A stretch of DNA of 64,000 bases, taken from the NCBI RefSeq assembly GCF_016774335.1, contig NZ_JAETWA010000047.1:248001-312000 (forward strand), given 5' to 3'. The notes under the pieces are model-generated. The model had not been told where the DNA came from, searched no databases, and was given only the letters and a program-made list of their open reading frames with translations. A program made the position numbers and the translations under genes. The DNA comes from Luteimonas saliphila (lineage in GTDB: Bacteria; Pseudomonadota; Gammaproteobacteria; Xanthomonadales; Xanthomonadaceae). Positions 1 through 10,635 of this stretch are shown in pieces; position 1 is the stretch's first letter; every line of letters starts with the position of its first letter.

Positions 1-1306
1 CCTGCGCCTGCGCGCCCTGGTCGCGGCGGTTGCGGCAGTCGTCCATCCAGGCGCCGCCGCGCTTGCCCTCGCGCGCGTACAGGTCGAGGTAGAACTGGCC
101 GACGAGCGCCCCGTCGCCGTCGACGAGCCGGTAGAAGCGCACGTCCTCGTGCCACACCGGCGCGCTGTCCGGCTCCACCCGCAGGCCGTAGAGGTCGTGG
201 ACCAGACCGAACAGGCCGTCCAGCACCTTCGGCTCGGTGAAGTACTGTTTGACCTCCTGCGCCGAGAAACTGTAGAGCGACTGCTTGAGCTTCTCGCTGG
301 CGTACGCGAGGTCCCAGGCCTCGAGCGTGTCGAGGCCCAGTTCCGCCTTCGCGAACGCCTCCAGTTCGGCGCGGTCGCGCTGCGCGTGAGGCCTGGCTCG
401 CGCGGCGAGATCGCGCAGGAAGCCCAGCACCTCGCCCGGCGTCTCGGCCATCTTGGTGGCGAGCGAGTATTCGGCATAGCTGCCGAAGCCGAGCAAGGCG
501 GCCAGTTCCGCACGCAGCGTGAGGATCCGATCGATCAGGGCGCTGTTGTCGAGCGCGGGATCGTCGCCGAGTTCCGAGGCGCGCACCGCATTGGCGCGGT
601 AGAGGGTGGCGCGCAGCTCGCGATCATCGGCGTAGGTCAGCACCGGCAGGTACACCGGCATCTGCAGTCCGAGCTTCCAGCCCGGCTTGCCGTCCTTCTC
701 CGCGGCCGCGCGACAGGCGGCAACGACGTCGGCGGGAATGCCGGACAGGCGCGATGCGTCGTCGATGTACAGCGCGTAGGCGTCGGTGGCATCGAGCACG
801 TTCTGCGAAAACTTCGCCGATGCCGCCGACAGCGCTTCGCGGATCTCGCCGTAGCGCGCCTTTTGCGCATCGGGCAGCCCTGCGCCGCCGAGGCGAAAGT
901 CGCGCAGCGCGTTCTCCACCACCTTGCGCCGCGCCTCGTCGCAGCCTGCGAATCCAGGTGCGTCGGCCAGCCTGCGGTACTGCGCGAACAACGCGAGGTT
1001 CTGGCCCAGCGCGCTCCAGAAGCGCGTGACCGCCGGCAACGTCTCGTTGTAGACCGCGCGCAATTCCGGCGTGTTGACCACCGCCTCGAGGTGGCCGACC
1101 TGGCCCCAGGCCCGTGCCAGGCGCTCGGTGGCGTCGTCCAGCGGCACCACGAAGCCGTCCCAGGTGACCGGCGAGACGGTCTCGGCCTCGCGCACGGCGG
1201 TCTCCGCCCGGGCCAGCAGTTCGGCGATCGCGGGCGCGACGTGTTCGGGGCGGATCGCGTCGAAGCGCGGCGGGCCGGAGAAGTCGAGCAGCGGGTTCGG
1301 CGACAT
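1..1306 (-). CDS. prlC: oligopeptidase A (M3 family), C-terminus cut by window edge
   Basis: Cytoplasmic zinc metallopeptidase that degrades oligopeptides and cleaved signal peptides. The reverse strand reads open from an ATG at 1304-1306 (MSPNPLLDF) through position 1, about 435 codons. The translation follows E. coli PrlC closely: an N-terminal 'RPEHVAPAI', a middle 'NALRDF' and 'QNVLDATDAY', then 'ATKMAETP' and the end visible here, 'FYLDLYAREGKRGGAWMDDC', which lies shortly before the catalytic zone. The HExxH zinc motif falls beyond base 1, so catalytic competence cannot be judged. The ATG has no strong Shine-Dalgarno, but family alignment supports it. PrlC rather than Dcp is inferred from the N-terminal resemblance. 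It sits next to a peptide-catabolism locus, although prlC is a common core gene and the link may be chance. Confidence 0.9.
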   Translation of the reverse strand, partial: MSPNPLLDFSGPPRFDAIRPEHVAPAIAELLARAETAVREAETVSPVTWDGFVVPLDDATERLARAWGQVGHLEAVVNTPELRAVYNETLPAVTRFWSALGQNLALFAQYRRLADAPGFAGCDEARRKVVENALRDFRLGGAGLPDAQKARYGEIREALSAASAKFSQNVLDATDAYALYIDDASRLSGIPADVVAACRAAAEKDGKPGWKLGLQMPVYLPVLTYADDRELRATLYRANAVRASELGDDPALDNSALIDRILTLRAELAALLGFGSYAEYSLATKMAETPGEVLGFLRDLAARARPHAQRDRAELEAFAKAELGLDTLEAWDLAYASEKLKQSLYSFSAQEVKQYFTEPKVLDGLFGLVHDLYGLRVEPDSAPVWHEDVRFYRLVDGDGALVGQFYLDLYAREGKRGGAWMDDCRNRRDQGAQAQ

Positions 1307-1509
1307 GGAATGGGGTCCGGGTTCGGCAGGGGTGGAAGGGAAGTGGGTGCCCGCACGTTCGGGATCAAGCATGCCATGCGTCGCAGCCGCACCGCGTCGA
1401 CGGCCGCGCATAGTCCGCCGGTCGTCTTCCCGCGTCTGCGCCCCCGCGGGTGCGTTCGCGCGGGCGCGCTGCGGTACCGTAGCGCCACCGCCCGCACCGG
1501 AGCACAGGC

Positions 1510-2403
1510 ATGGCCCGACTCACCGCGAAGGATTTCCATCCCGAACTGCTGGAGCTGTACGACTTCTACGTGCACGGCCGCATCTCGCGCCGGGATTTCC
1601 TCGACCGCGCGACGAAGTTCGCCGTCGGCGGCCTGACCGCGGCCACCATCCTGGCCTCGCTCAGCCCCGACTACGCGCTGGCGCAGCAGGTGCAGTTCAC
1701 CGATCCGGACATCCTTGCCGAGTACATCCGCTATCCCTCGCCCAACGGCCACGGCGAGGTGCGCGGCTACCGCGTGCGCCCGGCCAAGGCCGAGGGCAGG
1801 CTGCCGGGCGTGGTGGTGGTGCACGAGAACCGCGGCCTCAACCCCTACATCGAGGACGTGGCGCGGCGGCTGGCCAAGGCCGGGTTCCTGGCGCTGGCGC
1901 CGGACGGGCTGAGTTCGGTCGGCGGCTACCCGGGCAACGATGCGCGCGGGCGCGAGCTGCAGCAGCAGGTCGATCCGGAAAAGCTGATGAACGACTTCTT
2001 CGCCGCGATCGAGTTCCTGATGCAGGATGAACGCGGCACCGGCAAGGTCGGCATCACCGGGTTCTGCTACGGCGGCGGGGTCTCGCATGCGGCGGCGGTG
2101 GCCTATCCCGAGCTGGCGGCGGCGGTGCCGTTCTACGGCCGCCAGGCGAAGCCCGAGGACGTGCCGAAGATCAAGGCGCCGCTGTTGATCCATTTCGCCG
2201 AGACCGACGACAACGTCAATGCCACCTGGCCCGCGTACGAGGCGGCGCTCGAGGCCGCGGGCACGCGTTACGAGGCCCACTTCTATCCCGGCACCTACCA
2301 CGGCTTCCACAACGATTCGACGCCGCGCTACGACGAAGCGGCGGCGGCGCTGGCCTGGGAACGGACGCTCGACTGGTTCCGGCGGCACCTCGTCGCCGCG
2401 TGA
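1510..2403 (+). CDS. dienelactone hydrolase family protein with Tat-like N-terminus
   Basis: Alpha/beta hydrolase of the DLH family, 297 aa. An N-terminal segment with 'SRRDFLDRATKF' (about residues 26-37) followed by a hydrophobic stretch to about residue 50 resembles a twin-arginine signal, as in YghX-type DLH proteins, so a periplasmic location is likely. The catalytic set is visible: E106 in 'VVHENRG', nucleophile C186 in 'GFCYGGG', D233 or D234 in 'AETDD', and a histidine in 'YHGFHND' (H264 or H267). The natural substrate is not predictable; the family hydrolyses carboxylic esters and lactones. It is divergent from prlC (203 bp between starts) and convergent with the serine hydrolase gene ending at 2437, so it is probably its own unit. 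Confidence 0.88.
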   Translation: MARLTAKDFHPELLELYDFYVHGRISRRDFLDRATKFAVGGLTAATILASLSPDYALAQQVQFTDPDILAEYIRYPSPNGHGEVRGYRVRPAKAEGRLPGVVVVHENRGLNPYIEDVARRLAKAGFLALAPDGLSSVGGYPGNDARGRELQQQVDPEKLMNDFFAAIEFLMQDERGTGKVGITGFCYGGGVSHAAAVAYPELAAAVPFYGRQAKPEDVPKIKAPLLIHFAETDDNVNATWPAYEAALEAAGTRYEAHFYPGTYHGFHNDSTPRYDEAAAALAWERTLDWFRRHLVAA

Positions 2404-2436
2404 GGTGGGCGACCAGGCCGCCACGCGTGGCCTGCG

Positions 2437-4020
2437 CTACTCCTCCGCCTGCGGCACGAACGACAGGTCGTGGTAGTCGTAGCTGAAGTCGGCCAGCGGC
2501 GAGACCGCCTTCATCGTGATCCGCGACACCTTGCCTTCCGCATCCAGCGCGAAGCTGACGTAGGCCGGTTCGATGGCCGTGTCGTCCCACCGCGTGCGGA
2601 AGGTGTCGTACTGCCAGTGCTCCAGCGTGCCGGCCATGTTCGGCGTCTGCAGGAAGTCGATGCGCAGCCTGCCGGCGTCGGCGGCGACCGTGATCGGCCC
2701 GTACCAGGCATCGACGTAGCGGCCGGCATAGCCGGCCAGGGGCAGCGATGGCTTCGAGGCCTTGCGCGCCTGCGTACCGGTGGACGCCAGCGCAGCGAGC
2801 CCGCCCTCGAGGCGCGCCTGGTTCCATTGCCCGAAGGCCGCCACCCAGTCGCGCGGCTCGAAGCCCAGGTAGTGGTCCAGCAGTTCCTGGCCGAGGCCGC
2901 GCAGCACGTCCACGTCTTCGGCATTGATCTGCAGCGCGATGCCGAGGTCGTGCTCGGGCACCAGCACCACGAAGGCGAGCACGCCGAACACCGCGCCGCC
3001 GTGCTGCACCACCTTCACCCCGCGATAGTCCTGCACGTTCCAGCCCAGCGCGTAGCCGGAGAACTGCGGCGTGATGGCGCCGATAGGTTCGGGATACGGG
3101 CGGATCGGCACATGGATCTGCGGCGTCCACATCTCGCGCGCAGTGGCCTCGTTCCACAGGCGCCCGTTGCCGTCGGGGCGCGCGCCGAGCGCCAGTTGCA
3201 CCTGCAGCCAGCGCGCGAAGTCGTTCGCGCTCCACGACAGGCCGCCGGCCGCTGCACCGACCTGTCCCAGGCCTTCGCGTTCGCGCAGCAACTGCTGTTC
3301 GCCCAGGCCACGCAGGCGCGGGTCGAGTCGCGCGTGCGGCTGCGCGCGGTTGCGCGTCGCGAAGCGATCGGCCTCGTCGCTGACGGCGGTCGCCATGCCC
3401 AGCGGCCGGAAGATGTGATCGCGCACGAACGCCTCCCAGCTCTCCCCGCTCACGGCGGCGACCACTTCGCCGGCGACGATGTAGAGGATGTTGTCGTAGG
3501 CATAGCCGCTGCGGAAACTCGTCGCCGGTTCGATGTGGCGCAGCGCGCGGACGATGTCGGCGCGGCTGCGCGAACTGCGCGGGATGAACAGCAGGTCGCC
3601 CGCGCCCAGGCCCAGGCCGCTGCGATGCACCAGCAGGTCGCGCACGGTCATCTCGCGCGTCACCCACGGATCGTGCATCCGGAACTCCGGCAGGTGGTCG
3701 ATGACCCGGTCGTCCCAGTGCAGCTTGCCGTCGTCGACCAGGATCGCCAGCGCCGCGGCGGTCACCGCCTTGCCGGTGGAGCCGGTGGGGAAGAGCGTGT
3801 CGGCGTCGACCGGATCGGACCCGCCCAGCGCGCGCACGCCGTAGCCCTTCGCATGCACGATCTCGCCGTCCTTCACGATCGCGATCGCCATGCCGGGCAC
3901 ATCGCGCGTGCGCATGGCCGCCTCCACCCGCGCATCGAAACCGGCGGGCGGCGCGGCGACTGCGGGCGCGACGATGCACGCCAGCACCAGCAGGAGAGTG
4001 TGGAACAGGGTCACGCGCAT
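2437..4020 (-). CDS. secreted S12-family serine hydrolase (class C beta-lactamase-like / D-aminopeptidase-like)
   Basis: Predicted exported hydrolase of the beta-lactamase/DD-peptidase fold, 527 aa. Residues 1-22 form a Sec signal peptide. The acyl-serine motif is S81-T-G-K84, the second motif Y175-D-N177, and 'QHGGAVFG' supplies the third (H-x-G). A C-terminal lipocalin-like extension is common in this family. Members include D-aminopeptidases, DD-carboxypeptidases and esterases, so substrate is inferred from context: it closes the unit receptor - DUF1611 protein - YkvI-like carrier - hydrolase. Start choice: an in-frame ATG at 4047 overlaps the upstream stop (ATGA), but the ATG at 4020 has a GAGGAG ribosome site 8 nt upstream and directly begins the signal peptide, so 4020 is preferred. 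Confidence 0.85.
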   Translation of the reverse strand: MRVTLFHTLLLVLACIVAPAVAAPPAGFDARVEAAMRTRDVPGMAIAIVKDGEIVHAKGYGVRALGGSDPVDADTLFPTGSTGKAVTAAALAILVDDGKLHWDDRVIDHLPEFRMHDPWVTREMTVRDLLVHRSGLGLGAGDLLFIPRSSRSRADIVRALRHIEPATSFRSGYAYDNILYIVAGEVVAAVSGESWEAFVRDHIFRPLGMATAVSDEADRFATRNRAQPHARLDPRLRGLGEQQLLREREGLGQVGAAAGGLSWSANDFARWLQVQLALGARPDGNGRLWNEATAREMWTPQIHVPIRPYPEPIGAITPQFSGYALGWNVQDYRGVKVVQHGGAVFGVLAFVVLVPEHDLGIALQINAEDVDVLRGLGQELLDHYLGFEPRDWVAAFGQWNQARLEGGLAALASTGTQARKASKPSLPLAGYAGRYVDAWYGPITVAADAGRLRIDFLQTPNMAGTLEHWQYDTFRTRWDDTAIEPAYVSFALDAEGKVSRITMKAVSPLADFSYDYHDLSFVPQAEE

Positions 4021-4043
4021 GCTTGCGTCTCCTCGGAAGTGGT

Positions 4044-5159
4044 TCATGCCTGCGCGCCCGGCCGCGTGCGCATCCGCCACAGGTGCCAGCTGCCGAACGT
4101 CAGCAGCGGCAGCACGTACACGAACAGGAACAGCCAGGCCAGCGCGCGGTAGCCGTGCGCGATCAGCGCGACCAGTCCGTAGCGCTCGGCGATGAAGATC
4201 GAGCCAACCAGCAGCACCACCGCGACACAGAGCCGCGCGCCACGCGGGAAGTCGCCCCGCTCGCGTTTCCGCCACGCACCGGCGATGCGCTCGTTGACCG
4301 CGTGCACCGCGCCCACGCCGCTTTCGAGCAGGGCCAGGAAGATCATCGCCTGGAAGCCGACGTGCAGCAGCGGTTGCTGCATGCGCCGCAGCATGTAGTC
4401 CGACGGCAGCGCCTCGCCGGCGATCTGCGGCATCCACGCCAGCATGCAGGCGAAGAACGCGATCGCCGGCAGGATCGCCAGCGGGCCGGCCAGCAGGCCG
4501 GCGGCGACCGCATCGCGACGCCGGGTGAAATGCCGCAGCATCGGCAGGATCGCGACCGCGCCGACGATGTTGTAGCAGGCATAGGTCAGCCCGCCCTGCA
4601 CCCAGCCATCGAGAGAATGCGGCGTGGAAAGGCCCTGCAGGATGCGGTCGCCGAACGTGGTGAAGGCGAACGCGACGAACAGCACGTACATCGCGTACAG
4701 GAACACCGAGGCCCAGCCGAACAGACGCTCGACCGCACGGTTGCCGAAGGCCACCACCGCGCCGATCGCCGTCATCAACGCCAGCGTGCCCACCAGCGGC
4801 GGCCAGCCGGTCAGCGCGGCGACCACCGCGCCGGCCGCCGCGCCGAACACCGCCAGGATCAGCACCATGAACACCACGTAGGCGAGTTCGAACACCACCC
4901 AGCCGGGCCCCACCAGCCGGCCGAAGAAACCGCGGTAGTCGTAGCTGCCGGTGGCGAAGGCGAACACGAACGTCAGCGCGCACACCACGCTCCACACCAC
5001 CATCGCCAGCGACAGGCCCAGCAATCCGCCCTGCGCGCCACTGGGCAGGAAGTATTCGGCGAGTTCACGTCCCGTCGCGTAGCCGCCACCGATCACGAAG
5101 CCCTTGAACGCGAGGCCGGGCAGGAGGAAGCGCTGGAACCGTGTCGGCACCGGGCTCAT
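4044..5159 (-). CDS. YkvI-family inner-membrane transporter-like protein
   Basis: Polytopic membrane protein of 371 aa with about ten hydrophobic helices. It opens with 'FKGFVIGGGYATGRELAEYF', the glycine-rich first helix typical of the YkvI group, which is related to sodium-coupled amino-acid transporters of the LeuT-fold superfamily. Substrate is not known for the family. Its position between the DgcN-type gene (18 bp upstream) and a secreted S12 hydrolase (4-bp overlap with an alternative start, 23 bp to the preferred one) argues for import of an amino acid or small peptide released by these enzymes. A second, unrelated carrier (DUF819) sits in the partner operon. Confidence 0.75.
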   Translation of the reverse strand: MSPVPTRFQRFLLPGLAFKGFVIGGGYATGRELAEYFLPSGAQGGLLGLSLAMVVWSVVCALTFVFAFATGSYDYRGFFGRLVGPGWVVFELAYVVFMVLILAVFGAAAGAVVAALTGWPPLVGTLALMTAIGAVVAFGNRAVERLFGWASVFLYAMYVLFVAFAFTTFGDRILQGLSTPHSLDGWVQGGLTYACYNIVGAVAILPMLRHFTRRRDAVAAGLLAGPLAILPAIAFFACMLAWMPQIAGEALPSDYMLRRMQQPLLHVGFQAMIFLALLESGVGAVHAVNERIAGAWRKRERGDFPRGARLCVAVVLLVGSIFIAERYGLVALIAHGYRALAWLFLFVYVLPLLTFGSWHLWRMRTRPGAQA

Positions 5160-5177
5160 CGCCGCGTGCCCCTGCGC

Positions 5178-6218
5178 TCAGGCCAGGCAGGCATCGACCA
5201 GCCGGTCGAACGCTTCGCCGCCGCGCATCGGATCGGCGACCGGCAGGCCCAGGCGCGTAGCGGTGGCTTCGATCGCCTCGCGCGCGGCCGCCGCGTCCAG
5301 CGCGCCGGTGTTGAGGCTCACTCCGGCGCAACGGATCGCCGGATTGGTGCGCGCCCCCAGCCGCAGCGCGAGATCGATCGTGTCTTCCACCGACGGCAGC
5401 GCGAAGTGGGAATGGCCGAGCATGCGCTCGCGGCCATGTTCGTGGCAAACCACGATGACGTCGGGCTGGCTGCCGTGCAGCAGCGCCAGCGACACCCCGG
5501 CGTAGGCCGGATGCGACAGCGAGCCCTGTCCTTCGATCACGTCCCAGTGCCCGGCATCGGCATCTGGCGACAGCATTTCTGCAGCGCCCGCGGCGAAATC
5601 CACCACCACCGCGTCCATCGGCACGCCACCGCCCGCGATCAGGATCCCGGTCTGCCCGCTGGCGCGGAAGTCGACATCGACCCGGCGCGACGCGAACGCG
5701 CGCGCAAGCGACAGCGCGGTGTACTTCTTGCCCAGCGCGCAGTCGGTGCCGATGGTGAGCAGGCGGCGGCCGGAACGCTTGCGACCGCTCGCGACCGGCA
5801 GTCCCGTCGGCGGCTCGCGCACGTCGATCAGCTGCCGGCCGTGCACCACCGCGGCATTGCGCAGCGGCTCGATCTCCGCCAGCCTCGCATGCATGCCACC
5901 GATCAGGTCCAAGCCGGCATGCAGCGCGTCGAGCAGCAGCGGGATCCAGTTCGCCGGAATCCGCCCGCCGGGGTTGGCGATCCCGATCACCATCGACCGC
6001 GCCCCCAGCATCCGCGCCTGCGGCGGCGACAGGAAGGGCAGACCGGTGGTGACGGTCGCACCCTTGCACGCGTACTCGCCGACGCAGCGCTCGCCGGCCC
6101 AGTCGCGCAGCCCGAACGCGGTCTTGGCGTAGCCCGGTTCGGTGACGTCGCCGAGGAACAGCAGATACGGTTGCGGCAGCGGCTCGGCCTCGCGCAACGC
6201 GGGAACGGCATTGGGCAT
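5178..6218 (-). CDS. dgcN: DUF1611 family protein, DgcN-type D-glutamate N-acetyltransferase
   Basis: Cytoplasmic protein of 346 aa. The N-terminal Rossmann-like part contains 'NPGGRIPANW' (about 82-91), and a P-loop-like segment 'GTDCALGKKYT' lies at about 157-167, both hallmarks of DUF1611. The characterised member DgcN uses acetyl-CoA to convert D-Glu to N-acetyl-D-Glu, which DgcA then racemises. Here a DgcA-like epimerase is encoded in the sister operon (11781-12794), which is the main reason to prefer this role over the looser ATP-grasp or L-Ala-D-Glu epimerase-associated annotations of the family. Start ATG at 6216-6218; the gene lies 62 bp downstream of the TonB receptor stop and 18 bp upstream of the YkvI-like gene, consistent with one operon. 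Confidence 0.8.
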   Translation of the reverse strand: MPNAVPALREAEPLPQPYLLFLGDVTEPGYAKTAFGLRDWAGERCVGEYACKGATVTTGLPFLSPPQARMLGARSMVIGIANPGGRIPANWIPLLLDALHAGLDLIGGMHARLAEIEPLRNAAVVHGRQLIDVREPPTGLPVASGRKRSGRRLLTIGTDCALGKKYTALSLARAFASRRVDVDFRASGQTGILIAGGGVPMDAVVVDFAAGAAEMLSPDADAGHWDVIEGQGSLSHPAYAGVSLALLHGSQPDVIVVCHEHGRERMLGHSHFALPSVEDTIDLALRLGARTNPAIRCAGVSLNTGALDAAAAREAIEATATRLGLPVADPMRGGEAFDRLVDACLA

Positions 6219-6280
6219 GCGGACTGGTCCGTATCCTTGCGGGGGAGGCATGCCGTCCCGGTGGCGGGCCGGCACGCGGA

Positions 6281-8632
<2,352 letters not shown>

Positions 8633-8696
8633 GGCATGTTCCCCGGGTCGGCGATGGCACCCCGCGTTGGCGGAGGCCGGAGTGGTCGGCTAAGTC

Positions 8697-8735
8697 CTGA
8701 TCAGGGATCATGATCCTAATCAGAGAATTGTCAAC
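8697..8735 (-). promoter_or_regulatory. promoter and palindromic operator A of the TonB-receptor operon
   Basis: On the minus strand a consensus -35 TTGACA (8734-8729) is followed after 17 bp by a weak -10 ATGATC (8711-8706), 74 bp before the receptor ATG. The spacer and -10 lie inside a nearly symmetrical element, 8697-8723: outer arms CTGAT and ATCAG around a perfect 12-bp palindrome GGATCATGATCC (8705-8716). The 18-base block AATCAGAGAATTGTCAAC (8718-8735) recurs exactly at 14985-15002. A repressor bound here would cover the promoter. Confidence 0.75.
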
Positions 8736-8747
8736 CCGCACGGAGAA

Positions 8748-10511
8748 TCAATTTCGTGCTGCGCCAACCGCTTCCGCGCCCGTGCCCGTGCCCGTGCCCG
8801 TGCCCGCTCCCGTCCAGCCTGGCCCACGCACGACCCGGCCGGGCGTGGCACCGGTGTGTTCGCCATCGCGCAGCACCTGCACGCCGTTGACGAAGACCTC
8901 GCCGACACCGGTCGCGTACTGCTGCGGTCTGTCGTAGCTGGCATGGTCGATGATGGCCGCCGGGTCGAACACCACGATGTCGGCGAAGCAGCCGGGTCGC
9001 AGGCAACCGCGGTCTTGCAGCTTCCAGTTCGCGGCCGGCAGGCCGGTCAGGCGGTGGATGCCCTCCTCCAGCGACATCAGCTTGCGGTCGCGCACGTAGT
9101 GCCCGAGGAAACGGGCGAAGTTGCCGTAGGCGCGCGGATGCGTGCTCGATTTCAGGAACACGCCCTCCGGCGCCGACGACTCCGCATCCGATCCGAGGCT
9201 CACCCAGGGCTGCTTCAGGCCCAGCGCGACGTTCTCCTCGCTCATCAGGAAGTACGCCGCGCCCACGCGCGAATCGTCCTCGACGATCAGGTCGAGGACG
9301 GTCTCTTCCGCGGTCGTTGCGCGCTCGCGCGCCACGTCGGCCAGGGTGCGGCCGGTCAGCGGCTTGAGCGTGGGATTGCGGAAGTCGATCAGGATCAGGC
9401 GCTCGTCGGAGCCGGCGAGCAGGCGCAGGTTCTCCCACTCGACGTGGGGATCGCGCATTTCCGCCAGCACCCGCGCACGGATCGCCGGATCCTCCAGCCG
9501 CGCCACCATCGCCTCGTGGCCGCCGGCCTGCACCCAGGGCGGCAGGGCGGCGGCGAGCCCGGTCGCGCCGGCGGTGTAGGCGTACATGTTGGCGCTCACC
9601 TGCAGGCCTTGCGCGCGCGCTCCCTCGATCTTCGCGATCGCCTGCGCCATCTTCGGCCAGTTCTTCTCGCCCGCCGCCTTGAGGTGATAGGCCTCTGCGC
9701 GCTGGCCGGTGGCGCGCGCGATGGCGATGGTCTCGTCGAGCGCCTCGAGGAAGCGGTCGGCCTCGCTGCGCATGTGCGCGACATAGCCGCCACCGCTCTC
9801 GGCTGCGGCCTGCGCCAGTGCGACCAGTTCGTCGGTGTCGGCGAACGCCGCCGGCGGGTAGATCAGCGAGCTGCCGACGCCGAGCGCGCCCTCGCGCATC
9901 GCCTGGCGCACCAGGTCCTGCATGCGGGCGAGCTGCGCGGCATCGGGCTGGACGTCGTCCTCCCCCAGTTCGTGGATGCGGACCGTGGTCGCGCCGACGA
10001 AGGATGCGACGTTCGGGGTCACGCCGCGTCGTTCCAGGAACCCGAGGTAGTCGCCCAGCGAGGTCCATTCGAGGTCGTAGCGGATGTCGCCCTGCTGCTT
10101 CAACGCTTCGGCCCGCATGCGGGCGTTGACAGGCCCCATCGACCAGCCTTCGCCGAAGATCTTGAGGGTCACGCCCTGCTTCGTGTCGCTGATACCACGC
10201 CCGTCCTCGATCAGCGATTCGGTGGCCCAGCTCAGCACGTTGATGAAACCCGGCGACACGGCCCGGTCGCGCGCATCCAGCACCGTGTCTGCCTGCGCCC
10301 CGGTGCCGGCGGGAAGCAGCGCGGCGATGCGGTCGTCGCGCACGGCCACGTCGACCCGTTGCGGCGCAGCCCCGCTGCCGTCGTAGACCACGCCGTTGCG
10401 GATCAGCAGGTCGTAGCGCTGCGTGGAAACACCGGTGGCCGGGGTGCCGGCGCATGCGGCGAGCACGGGCAGCAGCGCGGCTGCCAACAGGCGAACGATC
10501 GGTCGATGCAT
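8748..10511 (-). CDS. N-acyl-D-amino-acid deacylase family amidohydrolase, lipoprotein
   Basis: Amidohydrolase of 587 aa related to D-aminoacylases, which hydrolyse N-acyl-D-amino acids. The N-terminus (MHRPIVRLLAAALLPVLAAC) is a lipoprotein signal with lipobox LAAC, so it is lipid-anchored in the cell envelope. Family motifs seen: 'SPGFIN' after the first beta-sandwich strand, 'AHMRSE', 'YHLKAAG', and late 'SLGSDAESS' (metal/catalytic Asp). The usual HxH after PGFID is replaced by 'NVLSWATESL', and the zinc-bridging Cys region reads 'FGEGWSMGP', as in a recognisable but little-studied subfamily. It is the last gene of the unit starting at 14878. The C-terminus is a Gly-Thr repeat coded by a hexanucleotide microsatellite. 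Deacylation of N-acetyl-Glu or N-acyl-D-amino acids is inference. Confidence 0.8.
   Translation of the reverse strand: MHRPIVRLLAAALLPVLAACAGTPATGVSTQRYDLLIRNGVVYDGSGAAPQRVDVAVRDDRIAALLPAGTGAQADTVLDARDRAVSPGFINVLSWATESLIEDGRGISDTKQGVTLKIFGEGWSMGPVNARMRAEALKQQGDIRYDLEWTSLGDYLGFLERRGVTPNVASFVGATTVRIHELGEDDVQPDAAQLARMQDLVRQAMREGALGVGSSLIYPPAAFADTDELVALAQAAAESGGGYVAHMRSEADRFLEALDETIAIARATGQRAEAYHLKAAGEKNWPKMAQAIAKIEGARAQGLQVSANMYAYTAGATGLAAALPPWVQAGGHEAMVARLEDPAIRARVLAEMRDPHVEWENLRLLAGSDERLILIDFRNPTLKPLTGRTLADVARERATTAEETVLDLIVEDDSRVGAAYFLMSEENVALGLKQPWVSLGSDAESSAPEGVFLKSSTHPRAYGNFARFLGHYVRDRKLMSLEEGIHRLTGLPAANWKLQDRGCLRPGCFADIVVFDPAAIIDHASYDRPQQYATGVGEVFVNGVQVLRDGEHTGATPGRVVRGPGWTGAGTGTGTGTGAEAVGAARN
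8779..8802. repeat. hexanucleotide tandem repeat (CCCGTG)4
   Basis: Four exact copies of CCCGTG on the plus strand, followed by an imperfect fifth (CCCGCT). On the minus strand it encodes the (Gly-Thr)n tail of the amidohydrolase, about 12 codons before its stop. Copy-number change would lengthen or shorten the tail by two residues without breaking the frame. Confidence 0.9.
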
Positions 10512-10635
10512 CAGGGTGCTCCTGTCGCGGGTGGAGGGTCGAGGGTCGTGGCGATCCCCTTGTACCGCCGAACGTCTGGCGGATGCGCCGGGCGTACCGG
10601 GCGGCCGGAATCGCGAAGGCGCGGCCACCACCGGC

